This document shows positions 25,270-34,358 of a stretch of DNA of 34,432 bases, piece by piece (within the stretch, counting starts at the first letter, position 1; each line of letters begins with the position of its first letter). The stretch lies in contig ONCT01000019.1 of the NCBI GenBank assembly GCA_900316395.1, positions 1 through 34,432 of the forward strand. The letters are read 5' to 3'. Both the position numbers and the translations under genes were made by a program. A model generated the notes under the pieces. The model was given only the letters and a program-made list of their open reading frames with translations, searched no databases and was not told the origin of the DNA. The stretch comes from an uncultured Lachnospiraceae bacterium (GTDB lineage Bacteria; Bacillota; Clostridia; Lachnospirales; Lachnospiraceae).

Positions 25270-26637
25270 CTATCCTACGTAGAAATTACCTTCACCATGA
25301 CTAATCTTGCTTGATTCATCGTTTCCGCTTGTGAAGAATATAGCCATTGAAATAGGACCAATTCTTCCAAGGAACATTGATAATATAATAATTAACCTTC
25401 CAACAACACTAAGATTAGGCGTAAGCCCTCTTGATACTCCAACCGTTCCAACGGCACTAAACACCTCATAAGAAGCATCCGTCAGACTAATATCCCCTGT
25501 TGTCAGAAGAAGTATTGTCATAACCATTGCAATTGATATATTAACAAGTACAATAGCCGCAGCCTTACGCATTCTGTCTGATGTAACTTTTCTCTTGTAT
25601 ATAACGCTCTCATTTCTCCTTGTGATATAACATATTGCATTCATAACTACAAGGAAGGCTGTAACTGTCTTAACACCACCTGCAGTACCTACAGGGGAAC
25701 CACCAATGAACATAAGGATACATCCAATAAGACATGATGCCTCTGTAAGCTTATCCTGTGGCACAGATACGAATCCAGCTGTACGAAGTGTTACAGACTG
25801 AAAGAAGCTGTTAAGTATCTTCGTTCCCAAATCCATATTTCCCATAGTGCCAGAATTATTATACTCAGCTATGAAGAAGCAAATTGCTCCACCAACAATT
25901 AAAGCAAGTGTTAATACAACCACCAGCTTGGTATGTTCAGATAGGCGTCTAATTATATTGCGAATAGTGAAGCGCTTCTGAATACCTTCCTTAACTGCAT
26001 CAAGTACGTCAATCCATACTACGAATCCAATACCTCCTAATACAATAAGAACCATTGTTACTATCATAAGAAGAGGCGAACTATTGAAATCAATCATACT
26101 GTTAGGTCCAATAACATCCATTCCCGCATTACAGAATGCTGATACAGATTGAAATATTGAAGCCCATAGTCCTTCAAAAAATCCTAGCCTTGGAATTAAT
26201 TCAGTGCAATATATAAGTGCTCCTATTCCTTCTACAATGAATACACCTCTAACAACTCGGAATATGAAAGTCCCAACCTCTCTCTTCCTGTCAACATTAA
26301 GAGAATCTTCTAGTATTATCATATTACCTAAGGAGAACTTCATCTTGGCAAAATACATTACTATGGCACCTACAGTAACAACACCAAGACCTCCTATCTG
26401 GATTAATAGCATTATTATAATCTGTCCAACAAAACTCCAATGAGCAAAGGTATCAACAACTACGAGACCAGTAACGCACACAGATGTTGTTGATGTAAAT
26501 AGCGCTGTGACAAAATCAGTCTCTTCAAATGTAGCACTGGAAAATGGCAGCGTAAGAAGTATTGCACCTACTATAATAACCACCATAAAGCTTATTGGAA
26601 TAAAATGAATTGGTTTTATTCTTTGATTCTTGTTCAA
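25270..26637 (-). CDS. ktrB: KtrB/TrkH potassium channel subunit
   Basis: The 455-residue membrane protein has four pore-loop repeats, each with its selectivity-filter glycine: TSVCVTGLV (about 51-59), SVSAFCNAGMDV (about 163-174), SVTLRTAGFVSV (about 285-296) and SAVGTVGVSRGLT (about 392-404). It imports potassium, probably with sodium, and forms a complex with KtrA encoded next to it. It starts with TTG at 26637; GGAGG lies 9 bases upstream and no ATG occurs in frame until residue 18, which is inside the first helix. Confidence 0.95.
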   Translation of the reverse strand: MNKNQRIKPIHFIPISFMVVIIVGAILLTLPFSSATFEETDFVTALFTSTTSVCVTGLVVVDTFAHWSFVGQIIIMLLIQIGGLGVVTVGAIVMYFAKMKFSLGNMIILEDSLNVDRKREVGTFIFRVVRGVFIVEGIGALIYCTELIPRLGFFEGLWASIFQSVSAFCNAGMDVIGPNSMIDFNSSPLLMIVTMVLIVLGGIGFVVWIDVLDAVKEGIQKRFTIRNIIRRLSEHTKLVVVLTLALIVGGAICFFIAEYNNSGTMGNMDLGTKILNSFFQSVTLRTAGFVSVPQDKLTEASCLIGCILMFIGGSPVGTAGGVKTVTAFLVVMNAICYITRRNESVIYKRKVTSDRMRKAAAIVLVNISIAMVMTILLLTTGDISLTDASYEVFSAVGTVGVSRGLTPNLSVVGRLIIILSMFLGRIGPISMAIFFTSGNDESSKISHGEGNFYVG

Positions 26638-26655
26638 AGGGGTCTTCCTCCTCTC

Positions 26656-28086
26656 TTATTGACTAACCTGACCAACCGTCTTATGCTTACCCATTTTAAC
26701 ACAATATAAAGCAAATATTAAAACTGCAACTGCTATTCCAACAGGATAAGCAATCGAACTAGACAACTGAAATCCTTCCTTAGCCATTAAGATATATGTA
26801 ATACTTACTGCCGTCATAAAGGCTGCCGGAATCGCAGTAATCAAGCTATATATCTTATGCTTACTTTTCATCATAAGATAAGCTGAACATACCCATAGAG
26901 AAATCATTGCTAGGGTCTGATTACTCCATGAGAAATACCTCCACAGGATATCGAAATCCAGCTGTGTAAGTATAGTGGCCACTACAAGCAACGGAATAGT
27001 TATAAGTAGTCTATTCTTAATCTTCTTCTGGTCTAGCTTAGTCCACTCTGCAAGAATTAGTCTTGCACTACGAAATGCTGTATCTCCCGATGTAATAGGA
27101 CAGATAACAACTCCCACAATAGCGAGAATTCCACCGACTCTACCTAGCATTTCGTGACTTATATGATATACGACTCCTGATTGTCCTAAAGCATCAAGTC
27201 CATCAGATAAAGCCTGGGTGCTTCCGTAGAACGCTACTCCTGCTGCTGCCCATATTAGAGCAATAACTGATTCTATAAGCATAGCTCCATAGAATACTTT
27301 TCTTCCTTCCTTCTCTGAAGTAATACATTTCGCCATCATAGGAGACTGTGTAGCATGAAATCCTGATATAGCACCACAAGCTACAGTAATGAACATATAT
27401 GGCCATATAGGCAATCCCTTAGGATGCATATTCGTAAATGTTAATTCTGGCAGGGAATAATTAGTAGAAAATATCATTCCGCCAGCAATACTTACAGCCA
27501 TAACTATTAGAACAACTCCAAATATCGGATAAAATCTACCAATAATCTTATCAATAGGAAGTAATGTGGCTGCCACATAATACAATAGTATTATTACAAT
27601 CCAGAACACTTCACCAAGAGATTCAGGTGTCAGGCTTGCAATAAGGCCTGCTGGTGATGTGACGAATACTGTTCCAGTAAGAACAAGTAGCACCACAGAG
27701 AAGATTCTCATAATATATAAAGCAGGCTTTCCTAAGAATATACCTGCAAGCTGTGCTATTGACGCACCATCATTACGTTCGGATATCATTCCCGTCATAT
27801 AATCGTGAACAGCGCCTCCAAGAATTGAGCCAAACACAATCCACAGGAATACTACCGGACCAAAGCAGGCTCCCATAAGTGCACCAAAAATAGGACCAGT
27901 ACCAGCAATATTGAGAAGCTGTATTAATATAGCCTTCCATGTCTTAATTGGTGTATGATCTACTCCATCATTTATTTCAACTGCAGGTGTCTTTCTATCA
28001 TCAGGTCCAAATACTTTCTCAGTTAATCGTCCATACGTAAAATATCCAAGTATTAGTATGCCTAACGAAACAAAAAACGTTATCAT
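26656..28086 (-). CDS. cstA: CstA family carbon starvation protein (peptide/pyruvate transporter)
   Basis: The 476-residue protein has about 12-13 membrane helices and the family signature region TGPIFGALMGACFGPVVFLW (about 63-82) followed by GGAVHDYMTGMISERN. It is shorter than the about 700-residue E. coli CstA and resembles the compact forms of Gram-positive bacteria. Family members carry peptides or pyruvate and are induced by carbon limitation. Its ATG overlaps the stop of the ClC gene by four bases (ATGA), so the two are coupled. Confidence 0.93.
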   Translation of the reverse strand: MITFFVSLGILILGYFTYGRLTEKVFGPDDRKTPAVEINDGVDHTPIKTWKAILIQLLNIAGTGPIFGALMGACFGPVVFLWIVFGSILGGAVHDYMTGMISERNDGASIAQLAGIFLGKPALYIMRIFSVVLLVLTGTVFVTSPAGLIASLTPESLGEVFWIVIILLYYVAATLLPIDKIIGRFYPIFGVVLIVMAVSIAGGMIFSTNYSLPELTFTNMHPKGLPIWPYMFITVACGAISGFHATQSPMMAKCITSEKEGRKVFYGAMLIESVIALIWAAAGVAFYGSTQALSDGLDALGQSGVVYHISHEMLGRVGGILAIVGVVICPITSGDTAFRSARLILAEWTKLDQKKIKNRLLITIPLLVVATILTQLDFDILWRYFSWSNQTLAMISLWVCSAYLMMKSKHKIYSLITAIPAAFMTAVSITYILMAKEGFQLSSSIAYPVGIAVAVLIFALYCVKMGKHKTVGQVSQ

Positions 28087-29321
28087 TTGCTTTCCTTCTT
28101 TCCTCCTAATCTAGCCGCAATGGCTGAAGCAATAAATCCTACAATAATCATTTTAATTGGAAATACCAATAACAGCAGCATTGTAACTGCAAGTGGTTTC
28201 TTCATCTGTGCCCCAAGGCAGGCTGCCGTAACAGTTCCTGCGGCGAACACAAGATGATTAATATCTTGTCCGAATATTAGCATTGCGACTGCAAATCCCA
28301 TACATACGCATGCAAATATCAGCGGGAAGAAATGTCCCCCCTTAAGCCCCATCTTGATACATATAGTAGTCATTACAATCTTAAGAAGTGCAATTCCTAT
28401 CAAGAATAGCGGAGTATATTCCATATATGTGGTAGCCATTTCTCCCATCTGGTCCTCACCTGAGAATGCCACCATTGGGACAAATGTGATTACAACACCT
28501 AATACTATACCACAAATCGTCTCACATAACACAGCAGGTATTAGGGATGCTATTTTTTCTGCGAGAAGCTCAGCGTATTTGAACAAATATGCCATTACAA
28601 CGCCAATTACAACATACAGTATTGCTGCAACATAATCCCACACTTCAATGCTTATGCTATCGAAGGACGGAAAGCCTTCTGCTGCTTTACCAAAGAAATT
28701 AGACATTAGACGAAATACAATAAATCCACCTGCAATGGCTCCGCCATATAATACCAGTTTTGCAACCTTGGGCAGCTTAATATCCTTTTCGTCTTCATCC
28801 ACATCTTCTTCTACAGCAAATATACCAAAAAGTGGCGCATGAAATAACACTCCAAGTGTTACAGCTTCGCCAATCTGTGAATAAATCTTCTCGTGAGTCT
28901 TTGCGTACTTAATATTATCTCCTACCCAGTAGCAAAGCCCTACAATAACACCTGTCAGTCCTGCTTCAGGACCAACGCTAGAAGCAAAAACTAATGGAAG
29001 AAATGCTGCAATTAGTATTACAAGCATATTAGAGTAGTCATAATGTCCTTCCTTCTTAACCTTGCCCATAACAGTCGATAGCTCTTCAGGATAATCGCCG
29101 AAGAATTTCCTGAAAATGCCAATTAGAAGTCCACCTATAGCGCAGACTATAATTGTATATCCTTTGAAATCAATAATTCCTGGCAATGTATCCCAGAGAA
29201 GATTCGTACATAGACCTACAGCACGAAGGAATGCCCATATTATAACTCCAGTTACAGCACCAAGAAGTGCTGCGAAGAAGAATAGCTTTAAATTGTTTAG
29301 AATTAATATTTTCTTGTCCAT
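28083..29321 (-). CDS. ClC family chloride channel/transporter, divergent
   Basis: The 412-residue protein has about ten helices. It keeps the GGHFFPL motif (about 327-333, the GGxFxP anion site) and a GPEAGLTG motif (about 117-124) carrying the position of the gating glutamate, but the usual GSGIP and GREGP forms are not present. It therefore belongs to a divergent branch (YfeO-like) in which transport mode is not established. A DEDEKD acidic loop lies near 173-180. No ribosome site is seen at normal distance; GGGGAG is about 20 bases upstream, separated from the ATG by a 14-base palindrome. Confidence 0.85.
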   Translation of the reverse strand: MDKKILILNNLKLFFFAALLGAVTGVIIWAFLRAVGLCTNLLWDTLPGIIDFKGYTIIVCAIGGLLIGIFRKFFGDYPEELSTVMGKVKKEGHYDYSNMLVILIAAFLPLVFASSVGPEAGLTGVIVGLCYWVGDNIKYAKTHEKIYSQIGEAVTLGVLFHAPLFGIFAVEEDVDEDEKDIKLPKVAKLVLYGGAIAGGFIVFRLMSNFFGKAAEGFPSFDSISIEVWDYVAAILYVVIGVVMAYLFKYAELLAEKIASLIPAVLCETICGIVLGVVITFVPMVAFSGEDQMGEMATTYMEYTPLFLIGIALLKIVMTTICIKMGLKGGHFFPLIFACVCMGFAVAMLIFGQDINHLVFAAGTVTAACLGAQMKKPLAVTMLLLLVFPIKMIIVGFIASAIAARLGGKKESK

Positions 29322-29328
29322 ATTATCT

Positions 29329-29342
29329 AGTAAATATTTACT
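29329..29342. repeat. 14-bp perfect palindrome in the ClC gene leader
   Basis: AGTAAATATTTACT lies between the GGGGAG ribosome-site candidate and the ATG of the ClC gene. It has no loop, so it suits a dimeric DNA-binding protein better than an RNA hairpin. Confidence 0.35.
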
Positions 29343-29345
29343 CCC

Positions 29346-29942
29346 CTAATCTACAAGCTTTTTTATCATAGACCAATCATAACACCTGTAATAATTATTA
29401 TTAGGTAATTCATAGTCCTGATTCCACGGTCGATTATACACCATAACCTTAAGCTTCGGCAAATGGTCGAAGAACTTGAAAGCAAATGGTGAATCCTCTA
29501 TTGCAACATCAAAATGCATCTTCTTATAGTCTTCTATCTCCAGACTATATTCACTATTCTTAAAGAGACCTTCTCTACCATATTTATTAAGGCAATATAG
29601 CTTCGTTCTCTCGAATCCATTCTTATCAAGCCACTGCCTTGAAGCCTCATAATGGCTGTAAGCACGACCTGTTATAACATACACATTATGGCCTTTATCA
29701 ATCCATTCATTAATAACTTCAACTGCCCCAGGAGTCACTTCTAAGGACAACAGCTCTTCATCCTCATGACCTTTATGCATCATCCTCTTATACTCATCAT
29801 CACTTAAATCAAACGACTCTTGCATATTAAAACAATGCACATCCTCATAAGCTACCTTTTTACCAAACATTTCCCATACAAGATTAGTAAAGTAATGAGC
29901 AGTTTCACACAGACAGTCATCAAAATCAACATAAATATTCAT
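29346..29942 (-). CDS. HAD-superfamily 5'(3')-nucleotidase-like phosphatase
   Basis: The roughly 198-residue protein begins MNIYVDFDDCLCETA, a HAD motif I (DFDD). Later come motif II VYVITGRAYSHYEASRQWL (Thr plus GR) and motif III VAIEDSPFAF (acidic ED). This matches the small 5'-nucleotidase NT5C-like group that removes phosphate from (deoxy)nucleotides or similar substrates in the cytoplasm. The ATG at 29942 has AGGTGA 11 bases upstream; an in-frame GTG at 29957 adds five residues but lacks a good ribosome site. It lies close after the secreted peptidase gene and before the ClC gene. Confidence 0.82.
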   Translation of the reverse strand: MNIYVDFDDCLCETAHYFTNLVWEMFGKKVAYEDVHCFNMQESFDLSDDEYKRMMHKGHEDEELLSLEVTPGAVEVINEWIDKGHNVYVITGRAYSHYEASRQWLDKNGFERTKLYCLNKYGREGLFKNSEYSLEIEDYKKMHFDVAIEDSPFAFKFFDHLPKLKVMVYNRPWNQDYELPNNNYYRCYDWSMIKKLVD

Positions 29943-29966
29943 TCTACTTTTCTTCACCTGCTTCTT

Positions 29967-32066
29967 TTAGTCTAATTGAATTCCATCGATATATATCAAC
30001 TCCAGAATTCTATCTATAACCGTATACAGTACATCCCCTGTCTTAGGTGGCTTAACTTTAACTGTTTCTTCAGTAGTGCTATTACTGTCTGGGACTGTGG
30101 TATTATCATCAAATAATGTAGCAGATACAAGGAAGACCTTAACACTGAAATTATCTACCTCCATATCATCCACATCATCAGGTAATTCCTCTTTAGTGAA
30201 GTCGTATTTTATATCTGACCAATCCTGCCACTTGCCATCTGTATAGATAAAGCTTTCCCCAGGATTTACAACTGATTTTCCATAGAATTTAATTCCTTCT
30301 TTAATGGCACTATCGTAGTCATTCATAGCATTTACAGACATCTCATATACATTATTGCCTTCTTTATCTGTATTAGTTTCAGTTGCAACTACAGCCAGCC
30401 GTTGTCCGTAAGTAATATAGATAGGCTCATCTAAATCCACACGATGATATCCCTTGTATTCAAAGTCTTCACTTAGCTCCTTTACGAGTGTACCATCAGT
30501 AGGATCTGTACTATCCTTATCTAACAGATATATCTGGAACTTAACATGTGCATTCTCATTTGCAGTCTTAGTAGAAACTGACTGAATCTCCGCATCAAGA
30601 CCATCCTCAAATGTAAATATATTAGCAGTCTTAAGCTCCTCAGTCCTGATAACATCGTATTTGTAATCAGATGTCAGGTAATCATATTGCATTGCATAGA
30701 ATCCGTCATCTCTTTCAAGACTATTAGATAGAACTATAGATTCTGCATCTAATAAGGACTTATCATAGTAGGAAATATAGAAATACCCAGTGTGTTTTCC
30801 ATTTTCATCTAATACGCCCCATTCTCCATTGCCAATTGGTCTTCCATCCTCATTAATGACATAATCTGTCTCGGAGCCCCAGCTATTCTTAGCAATCCAC
30901 GCTCCATCCCCCGGAGGTCTATGCCCTTCGTTGAAGTTATCCTTAGAATAATTATCATCCCATCCAACTATAGAAATAACATGATTACTACCCTTATCTT
31001 CATAAGTATAGTGTGCCCATGTATCTAAATTCAAATAATTATTCGATGCAATCTGTCCTGGTCTTGATGTATCAGCTTCAAAATGAGCAAGAACTCCATG
31101 ACCATTAAGAAGCTCCTTCTTCAGTGCAATTGTTCCTTCTTCATTTATTCCAGTCCAATGTCTATTATCATCACGATTAGCAAGTTGAGGGAGCACATTA
31201 CCATCCTTTAATGAAAAGCCACTAGTTCTAAACCGATTAGGATATCCATCTTCTCCAATTTCATCAATTGTCCAATCATCCTTGTCAGAGTATTCATCGC
31301 TATTTTCATACCCCTTATATTCCTTATCTGTTATACCTTCAAGAAGAATTTGAGCTGTAATAGTGTCTACAGTTACACTAGGATCAATCCATCCGTTATT
31401 CTTTGCTGCCTCTACAAGTGAACTAAGTTTCCCCTCACTACGAAGCTTCTCAATAAAATCCTCAACAGTCAGTCCTCCCAGTTCCTTCTCTAAGCTCTGT
31501 CGTTCCGATTCAATACACTCATCACGATTATTAAGATAGTACTCATACTTGGTAAAACCTTGTCTTCCTTTATAAGGAAAATAGTATTCATAAATAGGCC
31601 CTACACCAGATGCAAGTAATGTAGAAAAGAATCGATTATCAGCCCCTGTATTATATAAGTTGGTATAATCCTCCTCTTCTCCAATTACTGATATACCTTC
31701 TCCAATTTGTTTATCATCCTCATTTGCTGTAATTGTCTTAAACGAAAACCATGTCAAATGCTTCTCAGAAAGATCTAATCCTGCGCCCTCTTTTCCCTGG
31801 GTTCCATCTACAACTGTGTCATTATATGTTAACCCAAGCAGTGATAATATACTTGTCTCCATTGCAGATGCTGCGGCAAATGCCCAGCATGTCCCCCATG
31901 GATTTTGCATTTTCACAGGGGTAACAATCCCCAGGCTTCTCTGATCAAACTGGGCTGGCAAATTCTCTTCAGCCGATGCTGTGGTATTTATGCAAGGTGA
32001 TATCAATGATAGGGCTAACACAACTGACAACCCAAAAGCTACAATTATTCTCGTTATTCTCTTCAT
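29967..32066 (-). CDS. secreted papain-family (C1A) cysteine peptidase
   Basis: The 699-residue protein has a Sec signal peptide (about 1-32, basic MKRITR, hydrophobic core, cleavage after ASA) and a C1A catalytic domain: Gln54 and Cys60 (VKMQNPWGTCWAF), His362 (GSNHVISIVGWDDNY) and Asn394 (GAWIAKNSWGS). A long insertion lies between Cys and His. A beta-rich region (about 430-660) of the kind found after the peptidase domain in surface cysteine peptidases follows. The C-terminus has a Ser/Thr-rich stretch and PPKTGD (about 673-678) resembling a sortase LPxTG signal, but the last 22 residues have no clear hydrophobic anchor and no basic tail, so anchoring is doubtful. It probably digests extracellular protein. 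GGGGAG precedes the ATG. Confidence 0.9.
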   Translation of the reverse strand: MKRITRIIVAFGLSVVLALSLISPCINTTASAEENLPAQFDQRSLGIVTPVKMQNPWGTCWAFAAASAMETSILSLLGLTYNDTVVDGTQGKEGAGLDLSEKHLTWFSFKTITANEDDKQIGEGISVIGEEEDYTNLYNTGADNRFFSTLLASGVGPIYEYYFPYKGRQGFTKYEYYLNNRDECIESERQSLEKELGGLTVEDFIEKLRSEGKLSSLVEAAKNNGWIDPSVTVDTITAQILLEGITDKEYKGYENSDEYSDKDDWTIDEIGEDGYPNRFRTSGFSLKDGNVLPQLANRDDNRHWTGINEEGTIALKKELLNGHGVLAHFEADTSRPGQIASNNYLNLDTWAHYTYEDKGSNHVISIVGWDDNYSKDNFNEGHRPPGDGAWIAKNSWGSETDYVINEDGRPIGNGEWGVLDENGKHTGYFYISYYDKSLLDAESIVLSNSLERDDGFYAMQYDYLTSDYKYDVIRTEELKTANIFTFEDGLDAEIQSVSTKTANENAHVKFQIYLLDKDSTDPTDGTLVKELSEDFEYKGYHRVDLDEPIYITYGQRLAVVATETNTDKEGNNVYEMSVNAMNDYDSAIKEGIKFYGKSVVNPGESFIYTDGKWQDWSDIKYDFTKEELPDDVDDMEVDNFSVKVFLVSATLFDDNTTVPDSNSTTEETVKVKPPKTGDVLYTVIDRILELIYIDGIQLD

Positions 32067-32089
32067 AAACGCTCCCCATATTCTAGTAA

Positions 32090-32782
32090 CTAATTCGCCT
32101 TCTCAAGTCCCTTATATGTAAATGCTGCAAGTACTGAACCAATGAAAGGTCCAAGGATAAATACCCACAGTGACATCATGCCATCAATATTACCCATAAT
32201 AGCAGATACTACTGCAGGACCAAGTGATCTTGCAGGGTTAACTGATGTTCCTGTTAGTCCAATACCGAATATATGAACTAATGTAAGCGTAAGACCAATT
32301 ATTAAGCCTGCAAAGCTTCCGTGCTTGAACTTCTCTGATGTAACACCAAGAATTGTAAGAACGAAAATAAATGTTAATACAATCTCAACAATAAGACCTG
32401 CCCATGGATTGTCATTAACTCCAGCAAGGCCGTTAGAGCCAAGTCCACCTGTCTGATCCTTGACATCACCTAGAAAGAATATCAATGCTAATAGTCCAGA
32501 GCCTGCTAAGGCACCTATACACTGTGATATTACATATCCAACAAACTCTTTAGCTGATATTCCGCCTTTGATTAACACACCCAGTGATACAGCTGGATTA
32601 ATATGGCAGCCTGAGATGTTACCAATTGAATAAGCCATACCCACAATCACAAGACCGAATGCCAGGGCTGTAAGCAAATATCCGCTTCCATTGGTGCTAT
32701 CACATCCTACCAACATTGCTGTTCCACAACCAAGTGTCACTAAGACACATGTTCCTATAGCTTCTGCTATGTACTTTTTCAT
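32090..32782 (-). CDS. aquaporin (AqpZ-like water channel)
   Basis: The 230-residue protein has six helices and two NPA boxes: CHINPAVSLG (about 55-64) and TSVNPARSLG (about 178-187). The selectivity-filter positions read Phe (LAFGL), His (LVHIFGIG), Thr (GTSVNPA) and Arg (NPAR), the water-selective pattern of AqpZ and not the glycerol pattern of GlpF. I chose the ATG at 32782 because AGGAGG lies 8 bases upstream; the in-frame ATG at 32800 would overlap the previous stop, and that ribosome site would then be inside the coding sequence. Confidence 0.93.
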   Translation of the reverse strand: MKKYIAEAIGTCVLVTLGCGTAMLVGCDSTNGSGYLLTALAFGLVIVGMAYSIGNISGCHINPAVSLGVLIKGGISAKEFVGYVISQCIGALAGSGLLALIFFLGDVKDQTGGLGSNGLAGVNDNPWAGLIVEIVLTFIFVLTILGVTSEKFKHGSFAGLIIGLTLTLVHIFGIGLTGTSVNPARSLGPAVVSAIMGNIDGMMSLWVFILGPFIGSVLAAFTYKGLEKAN

Positions 32783-32796
32783 TTCCTCTTCCTCCT

Positions 32797-33921
32797 TCAT
32801 TTTACTAATGAACTTCTTCTATACAATATTAGGAATATACTTCCCACATATAACGCAGTTATTATGATATTAACATACATATATTCTCGAAGCACTATCA
32901 TCAATATGGCAAATGCTAATGTTAGCGCCGCAACACCTAAGATAAACCTGGTATTAAATGCACATTTCTTCTTAGAATATATACCCAAGGCAAATATACA
33001 TATAAAATACACTATAATCGAAGCCGTCAAGAATACAATCTTAGGAAGCACATCAACCTTATCATCCGCCATGAATTCTAATGCAATAGATATATTGTTA
33101 AGGGACAATATCAGGAATACATGCACAAGCATATAAGTAAGCCCATTAGTTGTCATCTCCCTGTCAACAATTCTATTATAGAGCATCTCATAGCTTAGGA
33201 ATAATCCTACAACTATTAGGAATCCCGCAATAGAGAAGAATAATGTATTGGCATTAAATCCACCCTCGAAATACGATGCCATTACTATTATCATTTCACC
33301 AAATGTAAAGACAACATAAAGCATGGCACGCTCGCTTAAGTGAGGAAAGTCAACAGGGAACATAGTAAATATACTTCCTGTAACAAAGGATATAATAATT
33401 CCAAACAGCACTGGCACATAAGCAATAGATACACCTGTTAGGTAGTACACTAATATATGTACCAATATTAGGACAACCTCACCTAATATAATGAATCCTT
33501 GCTGCTTTAACACAATATTAGCACCAGGCATATCCTTCTGATTCCTAATCTCTAGGAAATACTGAACTGCAATATTAATTAGAATCAGCGCCCATGCAAT
33601 ACTGAATTCGTATATGCTTCCTCTCCAATCAGAAGTTATTCCATTGGCCATATGATACAATAGATACATATTGATAAATAGGAATATATGGTCTCTTACA
33701 CTATTCCTTCCATGGAGATTAATATATACACTACTAAAGCTCCATATCTGTATTACTGCCAGGGTACAGAATATGTATAGTAGAAAGGATTCAAGGGTAA
33801 AAAAACCACCTTCTACATGGTGCAATATTGAATTATTACGGCCTACAATATATACGAATATCAGGTCATATATTAATTCAAGATATTCAACTTTCTTTTC
33901 TTGTTCTTTATTCTCTGTCAT
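32797..33921 (-). CDS. LtrA-like (low temperature requirement A) membrane protein
   Basis: The 374-residue protein has about ten helices. VEYLELIYDLIFVYIVGR (about 11-28) and SERAMLYVVFTFGEMIIV (about 197-214) are the two conserved segments of the LtrA family, with acidic residues inside the membrane. The family's molecular function is not established; the name comes from a Listeria cold-growth mutant. No ribosome site precedes the ATG and the -10 box ends 8 bases before it, so the mRNA is probably leaderless or nearly so. Its stop lies 14 bases before the aquaporin ATG, so the two form an operon. Confidence 0.88.
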   Translation of the reverse strand: MTENKEQEKKVEYLELIYDLIFVYIVGRNNSILHHVEGGFFTLESFLLYIFCTLAVIQIWSFSSVYINLHGRNSVRDHIFLFINMYLLYHMANGITSDWRGSIYEFSIAWALILINIAVQYFLEIRNQKDMPGANIVLKQQGFIILGEVVLILVHILVYYLTGVSIAYVPVLFGIIISFVTGSIFTMFPVDFPHLSERAMLYVVFTFGEMIIVMASYFEGGFNANTLFFSIAGFLIVVGLFLSYEMLYNRIVDREMTTNGLTYMLVHVFLILSLNNISIALEFMADDKVDVLPKIVFLTASIIVYFICIFALGIYSKKKCAFNTRFILGVAALTLAFAILMIVLREYMYVNIIITALYVGSIFLILYRRSSLVK

Positions 33922-33929
33922 ATCTAATA

Positions 33930-33959
33930 ATTATACACAAAAATAAGCAAAGTTGACAA
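33930..33959 (-). promoter_or_regulatory. sigma-A promoter of the LtrA-aquaporin operon (near-leaderless)
   Basis: On the minus strand TTGTCA (33954-33959, 5/6), an 18-base spacer and TATAAT (33930-33935, 6/6). Only 8 bases lie between the -10 and the ATG at 33921, leaving a leader of about 0-2 bases. The -35 overlaps the first two bases of the neighbouring palindrome. Confidence 0.65.
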
Positions 33960-33988
33960 GGGGACGGTGATTATGTCACCGTCCCCTT
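33958..33988. repeat. GC-rich 13-bp palindrome (REP-like) between LtrA and Nif11-peptide genes
   Basis: AAGGGGACGGTGA and TCACCGTCCCCTT enclose the 5-base loop TTATG. It is much richer in GC than its surroundings. Related GGGGACGGT...ACCGTCCCC palindromes are scattered through many Firmicutes genomes. No T tract follows on either strand, so it is not a classic terminator, although the hairpin could still stabilise the 3' end of the peptide mRNA. Confidence 0.7.
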
Positions 33989-34032
33989 ATCAACATATCT
34001 CACATTCGATTTAGTCTTCTTAAAGTTGCTTA

Positions 34033-34317
34033 TCATTCATCCTTGAATTGCCATTCAGCGCCACAAGAATTACATCTCCATTTGTAATAACCACCTGATT
34101 TCTCATACTTCTCACAATTCTTTTCGCCACAAGTAGGACATTTTACAGTGGGTGCTTTCCTTGTAAAACAGCCACCACCTGATACAGCTTCAAGCTGCTC
34201 ATCGCTAAGCTCAACTCCCTCTGCCTTAGCAAGGTCAAGTAATTCTTTTGTGCTCTTGCAATTATCAATCTTCTTGATTTGCTCTTCTGTTAATCCCTTT
34301 AATAATTCTTCTCTCAT
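34033..34317 (-). CDS. Nif11-type leader peptide fused to a zinc-ribbon-like domain
   Basis: This 94-residue protein has two parts. Residues 1-49 are a Nif11/double-glycine type RiPP leader: an amphipathic helical start (EELLKGLTEEQIKKI), then KAEGVELSDEQLEAVSGGG, where the Gly run at 47-49 is the usual processing site. Residues 50-94 begin with Cys and contain CPTCGEKNC (60-68) and CNSCGAEW (82-89), two CxxC pairs spaced like a small zinc ribbon, ending in acidic FKDE. RiPP cores are usually short and unstructured, so a zinc-ribbon core is odd. It could be a modified or exported peptide, or a ribbon protein using the leader for targeting. A GGGGG ribosome site lies upstream. No maturation enzyme or exporter with a peptidase domain is visible next to it. 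Confidence 0.8.
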   Translation of the reverse strand: MREELLKGLTEEQIKKIDNCKSTKELLDLAKAEGVELSDEQLEAVSGGGCFTRKAPTVKCPTCGEKNCEKYEKSGGYYKWRCNSCGAEWQFKDE

Positions 34318-34358
34318 AGTAATTACCCCCTTAGATTAATTAGCTTTATAGATAAACC

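Noticed and set aside
29967..32066. Papain-like peptidase as leader peptidase for the Nif11-type peptides
   Set aside because: It has a Sec signal peptide and acts outside the cell, lies several genes away under separate promoters, and is not a C39 exporter-linked peptidase.
33958..33988. Rho-independent terminator for the peptide genes
   Set aside because: The stem is strong but no T tract follows on either strand; kept as a REP-like repeat.
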